DNA of 64,000 nucleotides from JADKAV01 sp963769435 (lineage in GTDB: Bacteria > Actinomycetota > Actinomycetes > S36-B12 > UBA10799): the NCBI GenBank assembly GCA_963769435.1, contig CAVYLN010000002.1, forward strand, positions 496,001 through 560,000, written 5' to 3'. Position numbers and translations under genes: made by a program. The notes beneath the pieces are model-generated. The model ran no database searches, had not been told where the DNA came from, and saw only the letters and a program-made list of their open reading frames with translations. Position 1 is the first letter of the stretch, and every line of letters begins with the position of its first letter. Positions 28,673 through 37,628 of the stretch are shown here, in pieces.

Positions 28673-30032
28673 ATGTTCACCGTCATCAACCCCGCCACTG
28701 AGGACGTCGTCGCCGAGGTGCCCCGTACCCCTGTGGCACAGGTCGACGAGATCATCGCCACGGCCCGCGCCGCGTTCCCTGCCTGGCGGACCGTGGCTCC
28801 CGGCGACCGCGCCCGGCTGTTGCGGCGCTTCGCCGACCTCGTCGACTCCAACGTTGAAGAACTCGCCCGTCTCGAGGTGCGCAACAGCGGACACACGATC
28901 TCCAACGCCCGCTGGGAAGCGGGCAACGTCCGCGACGTCCTGCACTTCTACGCCGGCGCCCCGGAGCGACTGCACGGCATGCAGATCCCCGTACCCGGCG
29001 GCGTCGACGTGACGTTCAAGGAGCCGCTCGGCGTGGTCGGCGTCATCGTCCCGTGGAACTTCCCGATGCCGATCGCCGGGTGGGGCTTCGCGCCGGCGCT
29101 GGCAGCCGGGAACACCGTGGTGCTCAAGCCCGCCGAACTGACCCCACTGACGGCACTGAGGCTCGGTGAACTGGCTCTGGAGGCCGGGATTCCCGCCTGG
29201 GGTGTTCACAGTCGTCACGGGCCAGGGGTCCGTGGTCGGAGAACGACTCGTCACACACCCCGACGTGCGCAAGATCGTCTTCACGGGGTCGACCGAGGTC
29301 GGTACCGCCCTGATGGCCAAATGCGCCCCGCAGGTCAAGCGCGTGACACTGGAACTCGGCGGGAAGAGCGCGAACATCGTGTTCGCCGACGCCGATCTGG
29401 AGAAGGCCGCGGCCACGGCACCCTACGGGGTGTTCGACAACGCCGGCCAGGACTGCTGCGCGCGCTCCCGGATCCTGGTGCAGCGGACCGTCTTCGACCG
29501 CTTCATGGAACTGCTGGAACCGGCCGTGGCGGGCGTGCGGGTGGAGGATCCTGGTCTGGACACCGCGCAGATGGGACCTCTGATCTCCGCGGCCCATCGA
29601 GCATCTGTCGCCGCCTTCGTGCCCGACGACGCCCCGGTCGCGTTCCGCGGGAGTGCCCCCGACGGTCCCGGCTACTGGTTCGCACCCACCGTGCTGGCAC
29701 CGGTGACGCCCGGAACGCCGGCTTTCACCGAGGAGATCTTCGGGCCGGTGGTGGCCGTCACCCCCTTCGACGACGAGGCCGACGCCATCCGCCTTGCCAA
29801 CGCGACCGACTACGGGCTCTCGGGGTCCATCTGGACCCGGGATCTGGGCCGGGCCTTCCGGGTGGCGCGAGGGTACGAGTCCGGAAACCTGTCGGTGAAC
29901 TCGCACTCATCGGTGCGCTACTGGACCCCCTTCGGCGGCTACAAGCGCTCCGGGCTGGGTCGCGAGTTGGGCCCGGATGCCCTCGACGCCTTCACCGAGA
30001 CGAAGAACGTGTTCATCGACACCGAGGAGTAG
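28673..30032 (+). CDS. NAD(P)-dependent aldehyde dehydrogenase (one frameshift)
   Basis: About 452 residues after repair. Motifs: VGVIVPWNFPM, the nucleotide loop VFTGSTEVGTALM, general base in ELGGKSANIVF, catalytic Cys in NAGQDCCARSR and EEIFGPVVAV. It is somewhat short at the N-terminus for the class (about 480-500). The +1 shift is near 29199 (GCCTGGGG); repair gives PAGVFTVVTG. The ATG follows the ligase stop directly. In this cluster it would oxidise a gamma-glutamylated or free aminoaldehyde, as PuuC does; inferred. Confidence 0.85.
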
Positions 30033-30035
30033 AGC

Positions 30036-30801
30036 ATGCTGCGACTGGCCGACAGAGTCGCCGTCATCACCGGCGCGGGAAGTGGCATCGGCCGGGCGAC
30101 CGCGGAGAGGTTCGCCCAGGAGGGCGCCCGCGTGGTGTGCTTCGACACCGATGCCGAGGCCGCCGGTGCGGTGGCCGCAGACGTCAACGGCCTGGCGTTC
30201 GTGGGTGACGTGACCAGCCCCGACGACGTCGCGGGTGTGTTCCGGGAGGCGTTCGACACCTACGGCAGCGTGGACATCGCGTTCAACAACGCCGGCATCT
30301 CACCACCGGACGACGACTCGATCCTGGACACCGGCCTGGAGGCGTGGCGACGGGTCCAGGAGGTGAATCTGACCAGCGTGTACCTGTGCTGCAAGCACGT
30401 GATCCCCTACATGCGCCGGCAGGGCAGGGGGTCCATCATCAACACCGCCTCCTTCGTCGCGACGATGGGCGCAGCGACCTCGCAGATCTCCTACACGGCC
30501 TCCAAGGGCGGCGTGCTGGCGATGTCGCGGGAACTGGGGGTCCAGTTCGCCCGGGAGGGCATCCGCGTCAACGCCTTGTCCCCCGGCCCCGTGAACACCC
30601 CGCTGCTGACGGAGTTGTTCGCGAAGGACCCCGAGCGAGCCGCCCGGCGCCTGATCCACATCCCGATGGGCAGGTTCGCCGACGCCCAGGAGATCGCGGC
30701 CGCAGTGGCCTTCCTGGCCTCGGACGACGCCTCGTTCATCACCGCGTCGAACTTCCTGGTCGACGGCGGCATCTCGGGCGCCTACGTCACGCCCGCTGTA
30801 G
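30036..30801 (+). CDS. Short-chain dehydrogenase/reductase (frameshift hides the true stop)
   Basis: About 254 residues. Classical SDR: TGAGSGIG at residue 12, NNAG near 87, catalytic Ser/Tyr/Lys in NTASF and YTASKGG, ending DGGISGAYVT. As printed the frame stays open to 31055 across the antisense of the next gene. One extra C in ACGCCCGC (30790-30794) hides a TAG at 30799-30801. Removing it gives a protein of normal length. Probably an alcohol or aminoalcohol dehydrogenase of the same catabolic unit; substrate unknown. Confidence 0.83.
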
Positions 30802-30833
30802 CCGGCACGCGGTCCACCCGCCCGGCGCGTCCC

Positions 30834-31517
30834 TCACCCTGCCGCGTCGACCAATGCCTGGAAGAGCCTGACGTCGCCGCCGTACTCCGGGTGCCACTGG
30901 ACACCGAGCACGAACGCCGCCGCCGGGTCCTCGCACACCTCGACCGTGCCGTCCTCGGCGCGACCGGAGACGGTGAGGCGCCCCGGTTGGTCCACCGCCT
31001 GGTGGTGCGACGAGTTCACCGTCATCTGGTCGCCCAGCAGTCGGTGGGCCAGTGAACCCGGTTCGAACGTGGCACCGTGTTCGGTGAACGTCCCCGGTCG
31101 TTCCCTGTGCTTCAGTGGCGTCACCTCCGGCAGGTGCTGAAGCAGCGTCCCGCCCTCGGCCACCGCCATGATCTGCAATCCGCGGCACACTCCCAGCACC
31201 GGCTTGCCCGATTCCCGCGCCGCGCGGTACACGGCGAGTTCGAACTCGTCGCGCAGGTGTCGTGGCCGGTCGTTGGTGGCATGAGGGACCTGACCGTAGA
31301 CCGTGGCGGCGATGTCCGGACCCCCGGTGAGAATCAGGGCATCGACACGCGAGACGAGCTCTTCGGCCGCCCCCTGCTGCGGCGGCAGCAGCACCGGGGA
31401 GCCACCGGAGCGGATGACCGCTTCCGGGTACCAGGCGTGCAGCAACGCCGCGTCGGTGTCCCAGGCCACCCACCGGGCCGGTTCGACGTAGGCGGTCAGT
31501 CCGATCACAGGTCGCAT
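30834..31517 (-). CDS. Gamma-glutamyl-gamma-aminobutyrate hydrolase-like (PuuD, peptidase C26)
   Basis: 227 residues, class I glutamine amidotransferase-like fold. The nucleophile is Cys111 in GVCRGLQIM; the His of the triad is in QWHPEYG. LILTGGPDI is the typical GG-loop, and SSHHQAVDQPG is usual for C26 hydrolases. It would remove glutamate from gamma-glutamyl-GABA, completing a Puu-type route with the convergent ligase and dehydrogenase. An ATG three codons upstream is an alternative start. It is divergent from leuA. Confidence 0.87.
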   Translation of the reverse strand: MRPVIGLTAYVEPARWVAWDTDAALLHAWYPEAVIRSGGSPVLLPPQQGAAEELVSRVDALILTGGPDIAATVYGQVPHATNDRPRHLRDEFELAVYRAARESGKPVLGVCRGLQIMAVAEGGTLLQHLPEVTPLKHRERPGTFTEHGATFEPGSLAHRLLGDQMTVNSSHHQAVDQPGRLTVSGRAEDGTVEVCEDPAAAFVLGVQWHPEYGGDVRLFQALVDAAG

Positions 31518-31602
31518 GCGGCACATCCTCGCGCACCTGGCGGATGCTGCGCTGAACGGGATCGCTGCGCGGTCAGTCCGCGCACACGCCCCCAGCGGGT
31601 GG

Positions 31603-31614
31603 TAGCCTACGAGG
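31603..31614 (+). promoter_or_regulatory. Putative -10 and start region of leuA leader
   Basis: TAGCCT (31603-31608) lies six bases before the leader GTG. No convincing -35 is seen 16-18 bp upstream. The spacing matches other leaderless starts in this window. Confidence 0.5.
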
Positions 31615-31659
31615 GTGTTGCGCGGGCTGCTTCTGCTTAGCCGCCGCGACGAGGCCTGA
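31615..31659 (+). CDS. leuA leader peptide (Leu-rich)
   Basis: Fourteen residues, MLRGLLLLSRRDEA, started by GTG and stopped by TGA. Five of the 14 residues are leucine, four of them consecutive. This is the classic control-codon run for leucine attenuation. It has no ribosome binding site and begins six bases after TAGCCT. The codons after the leucines form the left arm of an 11-bp stem. Confidence 0.82.
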   Translation: MLRGLLLLSRRDEA

Positions 31660-31681
31660 TCAGCCGGCCCCCTCGTCGCGG
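31644..31681 (+). promoter_or_regulatory. leuA leader stem-loop
   Basis: CCGCGACGAGG (31644-31654) pairs perfectly with CCTCGTCGCGG (31671-31681). The left arm is inside the leader peptide, just after the leucine codons, so ribosome stalling would change the fold. No U-run follows and the leuA start is 50 bp away. The mechanism may be an alternative structure that acts on translation or on Rho and not a simple intrinsic terminator. Confidence 0.65.
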
Positions 31682-31731
31682 AGCGTCGACGCGCCGGTTG
31701 TCCCTCTGACACCCGCACCCAGGAGCCCCGG

Positions 31732-33441
31732 ATGAACGAACAGCAACCCTCCCCCATGGCGTTCCAGCGCTACCAGCCCTTCACCCCGATCGACCTGCCC
31801 GACCGCACCTGGCCCGACCAGCGGATCACACAGGCCCCCCGCTGGTGTGCCGTCGACCTTCGCGACGGCAACCAGGCCCTCATCGATCCCATGAGCCCGG
31901 CCCGCAAGATGCGGATGTTCGAATTGCTGGTCCGCATGGGCTACAAGGAGATCGAGGTCGGATTCCCCTCGGCCTCACAGACCGACTTCGACTTCGTGCG
32001 TCAACTCATCGAAGAGGATCTGATCCCCGACGACGTCGTGATCCAGGTGCTCACCCAGGCGCGGGACCACCTGATCGAGCGCACCTACGAGTCGATCCGC
32101 GGCGCCAAGCAGGCGATCGTCCACCTCTACAACTCCACCTCCACGCTGCAGCGCCGGGTGGTGTTCGGCCTGGACCGCGACGGCATCAAGGACATCGCCG
32201 TCCACGGCGCCCAGTTGTGCCTGAAGTACGCGGACACGGTGCCCGAGACCGAAGTCTTCTTCGAGTACTCCCCCGAGTCCTACACGGGCACGGAGCTGGA
32301 TTTCGCCGTCGAGGTGTGCGACGCGGTGACCGAGGTCTGGCAGCCCACGCCCGACCGCAAAGTGATCATCAACCTGCCGGCGACCGTCGAGATGGCCACC
32401 CCCAACGTGTACGCCGACTCCATCGAGTGGATGCACCGCAACCTCGCCCGGCGTGACTCGATCGTGCTGAGCCTGCATCCGCACAACGACCGGGGGACCG
32501 CCGTGGCCGCCGCCGAACTGGGGTTCATGGCCGGCGCCGACCGCATCGAGGGGTGCCTGTTCGGCAACGGGGAGCGCACCGGCAACGTGTGCCTGGTGAC
32601 TCTGGGCATGAACCTGTTCAGCCAGGGTGTGGACCCGCAGATCGATTTCCGGAACATCGACGAGATCCGGCGCACGGTCGAGTACTGCAACCAACTGCCC
32701 GTGAACGAGCGGCACCCGTACGGCGGTGACCTCGTCTTCACCGCGTTCTCGGGCTCTCACCAGGATGCGATCAACAAGGGCTTGAAGGCGCTCGACACGG
32801 TCGCCGCCGAGCAGGGGGTGGACGTTCGCGAAGTGGGTTGGGAGGTGCCCTACCTGCCCATCGACCCGCAGGACGTGGGCCGCACCTACGAGGCGGTCAT
32901 CCGCGTGAATTCGCAGTCGGGCAAGGGCGGGGTGGCGTACATCATGCGCACCGAGCACAAACTCGAACTTCCCAGGCGCTTGCAGATCGAGTTCTCCGCG
33001 GTGATCCAGCACCACACCGACGATGAGGGTGGGGAGGTCACCGGCATGCAGATGTGGGACATCTTCACCGACGAGTACCTGCCCAACCCGCAGTCCCCAT
33101 GGGGCAGATTCGCACTCGTCAAGCACGAACTGGTCAGTGAGGTCGACGGCGACACGGTGGTTCGGGCCACGATCCTCGACAACGGCGAGACCGTGGAGCT
33201 GACCGGACACGGGAACGGACCGATCGCGGCGTTCTGCGAGGCGTTGCACGACCACGCCGACGTCCGGGTCCTCGATTACCACGAGCACGCGCTGGCCTCC
33301 GGTGGCGACGCGAAGGCCGCCGCCTACCTCGAATGTGCGGTCGACGGCAAGGTGCTGTGGGGTGTGGGCATCCACTCCTCGATCGTGACCGCCTCCCTGA
33401 AGGCGGTCGTGAGCGCGGTGAATCGCGCCCATCGCGGCTGA
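31732..33441 (+). CDS. leuA: 2-isopropylmalate synthase (long, type II)
   Basis: First committed step of leucine synthesis from 2-oxoisovalerate and acetyl-CoA. 569 residues, intact, the long form typical of actinomycetes. Motifs: RWCAVDLRDGNQAL, GYKEIEVGFPSASQTDFDF, HPHNDRG (metal), and GCLFGNGERTGNVCLVTLG. The C-terminal regulatory domain ends GVGIHSSIVTASLKAV. GGAG precedes the ATG by six bases. Preceded by its own Leu-codon leader. Confidence 0.97.
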   Translation: MNEQQPSPMAFQRYQPFTPIDLPDRTWPDQRITQAPRWCAVDLRDGNQALIDPMSPARKMRMFELLVRMGYKEIEVGFPSASQTDFDFVRQLIEEDLIPDDVVIQVLTQARDHLIERTYESIRGAKQAIVHLYNSTSTLQRRVVFGLDRDGIKDIAVHGAQLCLKYADTVPETEVFFEYSPESYTGTELDFAVEVCDAVTEVWQPTPDRKVIINLPATVEMATPNVYADSIEWMHRNLARRDSIVLSLHPHNDRGTAVAAAELGFMAGADRIEGCLFGNGERTGNVCLVTLGMNLFSQGVDPQIDFRNIDEIRRTVEYCNQLPVNERHPYGGDLVFTAFSGSHQDAINKGLKALDTVAAEQGVDVREVGWEVPYLPIDPQDVGRTYEAVIRVNSQSGKGGVAYIMRTEHKLELPRRLQIEFSAVIQHHTDDEGGEVTGMQMWDIFTDEYLPNPQSPWGRFALVKHELVSEVDGDTVVRATILDNGETVELTGHGNGPIAAFCEALHDHADVRVLDYHEHALASGGDAKAAAYLECAVDGKVLWGVGIHSSIVTASLKAVVSAVNRAHRG

Positions 33442-33490
33442 CCGGCCGGTCCGTACCAGTTTTGTCGCACGCACGGCGTACCGTGGAATG

Positions 33491-35107
33491 GTGAAGAGGG
33501 CTTTCGTCTCGATCGTCGTCGCCCTGGCAATGGGGGTCACCCCCGCCGCGGCCGACGACTCCTCGATGGCGCCCGCAGATTCCCCCTCGCCGTCGACCGC
33601 CACACCAGTCCTGTCTCCCCCGGACCCCTCCTGGCAGGAACCGGCGGAGTCGGTGATCGCCGATCCGGAGGACGTGGTGGAGGAGTCCGGGGACACCGGG
33701 GCGATGACGGTCGTGTACGCGGTCCAGGACGGCGATTCCCTCGAGATCGTGACCGACCGTGCCAGTTCCACCGCCGATGCGGTGGAGACCGTCGCAGAGG
33801 TCCAGGGCCAACCCGACGTCGTGGCGGTCGATGTGGACACCGACCGGCAGTTGACCGGGATGCCCACGGTCATTCCTCCGGGTGTGGATCCCTCCCGTGG
33901 CCAGCAATGGGCTCTGGACGCTCTGCAGGCCGAGTCGGCGTGGCAGGCCTCCACCGGTGTCGGGGTCACCGTGGCAGTGCTCGACTCGGGCGTCGCGCGC
34001 CATCCGGACCTGGCCGGCAGTTTCGTTCCAGGCCGGGACGTGGTGGGTGACAGTGATGCGCGTAGGGACCTCAACGGTCACGGCACCCACGTGGCCGGCA
34101 TCATCGCCATGACCGCGGGAAACGGGCTCGGCGGCGCGGGCCTGGCCCCGGACGTGGCGATCATGCCCGTGGTCGTGGCCGACGCCGGTGGCGCGGTCCG
34201 CGCCTCCGATTCCGCGAAGGGCATCATCTGGGCGGCCAAACACGGGGCCGACGTGCTGAACATGAGCTATTCGGGATCGCCGAGTTCGGTGGAGGCCAAG
34301 GCGCTGGAGTACGCACAGTCACGGGGCGTCGTTGCCGTCGCTGCGGCCGGGAACTCCTACCTCGACTCCCGCGGGTCCCTGTACAACCCTGTCCAGTACC
34401 CCGCCGCGTTCCCGGGCGTGCTGGGCGTCGGCGCGGTGACCAAGGCGCTGCGGCGTTCCTCGTTCTCCGAGGTCGGCAAGCAGGTCGACGTGGTCGCTCC
34501 GGGCGGCAGCGGCGCCTTCGACTCCGCCCGTGGCATCTTCAGCACCTACGGCACCGGCAGCTACGTCCGAATGCCCGGGACGTCGATGGCTGCGCCGTAC
34601 GTCACAGCGACGGTCGCCCTCACGATCGCCCGTGGGCGTGAACTCGGCCTGCAGGCGAACCCGGTCGACGTCGTTCTCGGATCAGCCACCGACCTGGGCA
34701 TCCCTGGCCGGGACGACGAGTTCGGGTTCGGCCTGATCAGCCCGGCGGGCGCCATGACGGCGCTGGCCACACTGCAGGCCACGGGTGCGGTGAGCCCGGT
34801 CGTGACTCCGTCGGAGGTCACCACGCGCGCTGTGCGCAAGGTGAGGGTCAGCGTCCGGAAGGGCTACCTGCGTTACCGGATCCCGGCGAAGGGCAGGTTC
34901 GTCGTCGGCTGGCAGCGCTACTCCGACCGCAAGTGGTCGGACATCACCCGGTTCGACGGCAAGCGCAAGGGCCGCAGTTGGTACACGGTGCGTGCCGCGG
35001 GTGGGCTGAAGGTCCGCATCCTTGCCGTGCGGGCAGGCAAGCAGGACGAGAAGGACCCGATCTGGGTGTCGCGCACGTTCCGCACCCGGGCCACCGCGAC
35101 CCGATAG
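33491..35107 (+). CDS. Secreted subtilisin-like (S8) serine protease
   Basis: About 538 residues. A signal peptide (KRAFVSIVVALAMGVTPAAA) is followed by a propeptide-like region to about residue 125 and then the S8 domain: Asp in VAVLDSGV (about 165), His in NGHGTHVAG (about 197), Asn in AAAGNS, Ser in PGTSMAAPY (about 365). The last 110 residues are a basic beta-rich domain with Trp/Tyr, perhaps for cell-wall or surface contact. GTG 33491 is six bases after TACCGT and is preferred to ATG 33488. Substrate unknown. Confidence 0.88.
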   Translation: MKRAFVSIVVALAMGVTPAAADDSSMAPADSPSPSTATPVLSPPDPSWQEPAESVIADPEDVVEESGDTGAMTVVYAVQDGDSLEIVTDRASSTADAVETVAEVQGQPDVVAVDVDTDRQLTGMPTVIPPGVDPSRGQQWALDALQAESAWQASTGVGVTVAVLDSGVARHPDLAGSFVPGRDVVGDSDARRDLNGHGTHVAGIIAMTAGNGLGGAGLAPDVAIMPVVVADAGGAVRASDSAKGIIWAAKHGADVLNMSYSGSPSSVEAKALEYAQSRGVVAVAAAGNSYLDSRGSLYNPVQYPAAFPGVLGVGAVTKALRRSSFSEVGKQVDVVAPGGSGAFDSARGIFSTYGTGSYVRMPGTSMAAPYVTATVALTIARGRELGLQANPVDVVLGSATDLGIPGRDDEFGFGLISPAGAMTALATLQATGAVSPVVTPSEVTTRAVRKVRVSVRKGYLRYRIPAKGRFVVGWQRYSDRKWSDITRFDGKRKGRSWYTVRAAGGLKVRILAVRAGKQDEKDPIWVSRTFRTRATATR

Positions 35108-35117
35108 CCTGCCGAGC

Positions 35118-35282
35118 ATGGGAACCTTCGACGGCCGTGGTCTGGCGCTGGGTATCGCCGGGGGTGTCGTTCTGGGCATGGGAGTGTGGTTCCTGACCGG
35201 CAGTTCGCTGTGGATCGGGATTCTGGCCGCCATCGGTGCGGTCATCGGCATGAACGTCGGCTGGGGCGGCTCCGACGAGTGA
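35118..35282 (+). CDS. Small two-helix membrane protein
   Basis: 54 residues, two glycine-rich hydrophobic stretches (about 8-26 and 30-46) with a short polar turn and an acidic tail (SDE). The ATG comes seven bases after TAGCCT, so it looks leaderless and independently transcribed just behind the protease gene. No family recognised. Confidence 0.65.
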   Translation: MGTFDGRGLALGIAGGVVLGMGVWFLTGSSLWIGILAAIGAVIGMNVGWGGSDE

Positions 35283-35339
35283 GCCGACCCTCAGGGCCGA
35301 CGAAATGCGCCAGTTGCGCAATGGCCGGAGGATGAATCC

Positions 35340-36119
35340 ATGACCACAGTCCTCGTCACGGGATCCACCGACGGTATCGGCCTGCGCACGGCCGAGTTGT
35401 TGCGCGCACGCGGTTGCGACGTCATCGTGCACGGGCGCGACCCGCAGCGGGTGGATGCGGCACGCAACCAGGTGGGAGCCGTGGCAGGCCTCGTGGCCGA
35501 CCTCGGTGATCTGTCGCAGACGGCCCGTCTGGCCGATGAGGCCAGCGAACTGCGACCCACCGTGCTGATCAACAACGCGGGGGTCTACGCCCGCGAGTAC
35601 AGCCGCGTTGCGTCCGGCGAGGCGAACTGGGTGATCAACCACTTGGCCGCGAGCCTGCTTGCTGACGCGCTGATCCCGACGATGACCGATGGTGGCCGTG
35701 TCGTCTATGTGTCCTCCATCGCCCACGGCCGGGCCGAACTCGATCTCGCCGACCCCGAGTTCGAGCACAGGCCCTACGACCACTACGCGGCCTACGCGCA
35801 GAGCAAACTGGCCAACCTCATGATGGCCGCCGAGACGGCCCGTCGGCTCGGACCCGGGCACCCGGTGACGGTGAACGCCCTGCACCCCGGCGTAGTGGGC
35901 ACCAAATTGCTCACGGAGGGGTTTCAGGTGCCCGGGCGCGACGACCTGGACGCGGGATCGGCCACGTCTGTGTTCTTGGCCCTGGATGCCGACCCCAGCG
36001 TCACCGGGGGCTACTTCGTGCGATCCCGACAGGCCCGGCCGCAGGGCGCCGCCAACGATCAGGATCTCGCCGCACGCCTCTACGACCAGACCATGGTGCA
36101 GATCGAGGAGCGTACCTGA
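35340..36119 (+). CDS. SDR oxidoreductase, retinol dehydrogenase-like
   Basis: 259 residues, intact. TGSTDGIG nucleotide loop at residue 7, NNAGVYA near 80, catalytic SSIAHG and YAQSKLAN, then HPGVVGTKL, the pattern of the RDH/WW-oxidoreductase-like SDR group. GGAGG lies six bases before the ATG. Substrate unknown. Convergent with the glutamate decarboxylase gene, sharing a hairpin over both stop codons. Confidence 0.85.
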   Translation: MTTVLVTGSTDGIGLRTAELLRARGCDVIVHGRDPQRVDAARNQVGAVAGLVADLGDLSQTARLADEASELRPTVLINNAGVYAREYSRVASGEANWVINHLAASLLADALIPTMTDGGRVVYVSSIAHGRAELDLADPEFEHRPYDHYAAYAQSKLANLMMAAETARRLGPGHPVTVNALHPGVVGTKLLTEGFQVPGRDDLDAGSATSVFLALDADPSVTGGYFVRSRQARPQGAANDQDLAARLYDQTMVQIEERT

Positions 36120-36132
36120 CGATCGTCGTCAG
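36116..36132. terminator. Hairpin across two convergent stop codons
   Basis: CTGACGA-TCG-TCGTCAG is a perfect 7-bp inverted repeat that contains the SDR stop and the glutamate decarboxylase stop. It may end both transcripts, weakly, as there is no U-run. Confidence 0.45.
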
Positions 36133-37524
36133 TGCGCGAAACCTGGCGCATGCGAGGGGTCGTCGGGCATGGGGGCGTCGAGACCCTCGAAGAAGTCCGT
36201 GGCCTTGCGCAGGTCGTCGAGCAGCAACCCAGCCATGTCGATGCCGAAACCGTTGCGCACCACGATCCGCAGACCCGCGACGTCGGTCAGGTTGTCCGGC
36301 AGCGTGTAGGCCGGCACCTGCCATCCGCGTTCGCGAAGTTTCGCCGAGACGTCGAAGACCGTGTAGTTCGTGCGATCCGGCTTCAGTCGGAAGAAGAAGA
36401 CCGGCAACTCGGACCCGTCGCTGAGCAACTCGTAGGGCCCCATCTGCGCGATGCTGCGACGACAGGTGCATGGCCGTGTCCCGGCAGGCCTGCTGGATCT
36501 GTCGGTAGCCCTCGAAGCCGAGCCGCACGAAGTTGTAGTACTGCAGCACGACTTGGCTGCCGGGGCGCGAGAAGTTCAGCGTGAACGTGGGCATGTCCCC
36601 GCCGAGGTAGTTCACGTGGAAGACGAGGTCGTCCGGGACGCAGTCCGCGGTGCGCCACACGACCCACCCGACGCCGGGGTAGACCAGGCCGTACTTGTGC
36701 CCGGACGCGTTGATCGAATGCACCCGCGGGATCCGGAAGTCCCATTCCAGATCCTGGTCGATGAACGGGGCCACGAAGCCCCCGGAGGCGCCGTCGACGT
36801 GCACGGGGATGTCCCAGCCCTTCTCCTTCTGCACAGTCGTCGAGGGCCGCGGCGATCTCCTTGACCGGCTCGTAGGAGCCGTCGAAGGTCGAACCGAGGA
36901 TCGCCACCACGCCGATCGTGTTCTCGTCGACGAGCTTGACCGCTTCCTCCGCGGTCAGGTGCAGCCTGCCCTCGGCCAGCGGTGCGTAGCGCGGCTCGAC
37001 GTCCCAGTAGCGGCAGAACTTCTCCCACACCACCTGCACGTTCTGGCCCATCACCAGGTTGGGCCGTCTCGATGGACTTGCCCGCGGCCTTCTGCTTGTG
37101 CTGCCACAGTCGCTTCAGCGACAGTCCGGCCAGCATCACCGCCTCGCTGGAGCCGATCGTCGACGTGCCGACCGCCTTGTCGCCGTCCGGGGAGTTCCAC
37201 AGATTCGCGATGATGCTCACGCACCGGGCTTCCATCTGCGCGGTCTGCGGATACTCGTCCTTGTCGATCATGTTCTTGTCGTACGTCTCGGAGAACAACC
37301 TGTCGGCGTGCGCATCCATGAACGTGGACACGAAGGTCGCCAGGTTCTGCCGCGCGTTTCCGTCGAGCATCAACTCGTCGTGGATCAACTGGTAGGCCAC
37401 CTCCGGGGTCCGCCCGAGAGGCTCGAGTTGATGCGCGACGATCGCGCTCTCCTCGCCGTAGCGGGCGAACAAGCGGCGAGAGGTAGAGGCGCTCGATCTG
37501 TTCGACGTCTTGCTCGTGCAGCAT
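36129..37524 (-). CDS. gadB: Glutamate decarboxylase (four frameshifts; error or pseudogene)
   Basis: Converts glutamate to GABA, consuming a proton. About 463 residues after repair, matching GadB (about 466). Seen in order: LDGNARQNLATFVSTFM, KNMIDKDEYPQTA, GTSTIGSSEAVMLAGL, VHVDGASGGFVAPF, the PLP lysine in INASGHKYGLVYPGVGW, and a family-like C-terminus with His. All four breaks are +1: near 37472, 37064, 36834 and 36455. Each single-base removal restores family sequence, so error is favoured. Still, four hits in one gene is the highest density here and loss of function cannot be excluded. TAGGCT lies upstream. Confidence 0.85.
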
Positions 37525-37628
37525 GGTGGCTCCCGGCTCGATGGTGACCTCAGCCTAGCCGGAGGGCTGGCCCGGCACACCAGTCCCAACCTCGCTTCCC
37601 CCACGATGGGTGACCGTCGACCGCCTCC

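Noticed and set aside
30801..31055. C-terminal extension of the SDR to 339 residues
   Set aside because: The extension is antisense of the PuuD-like gene and appears only because one extra base hides the TAG at 30799-30801.
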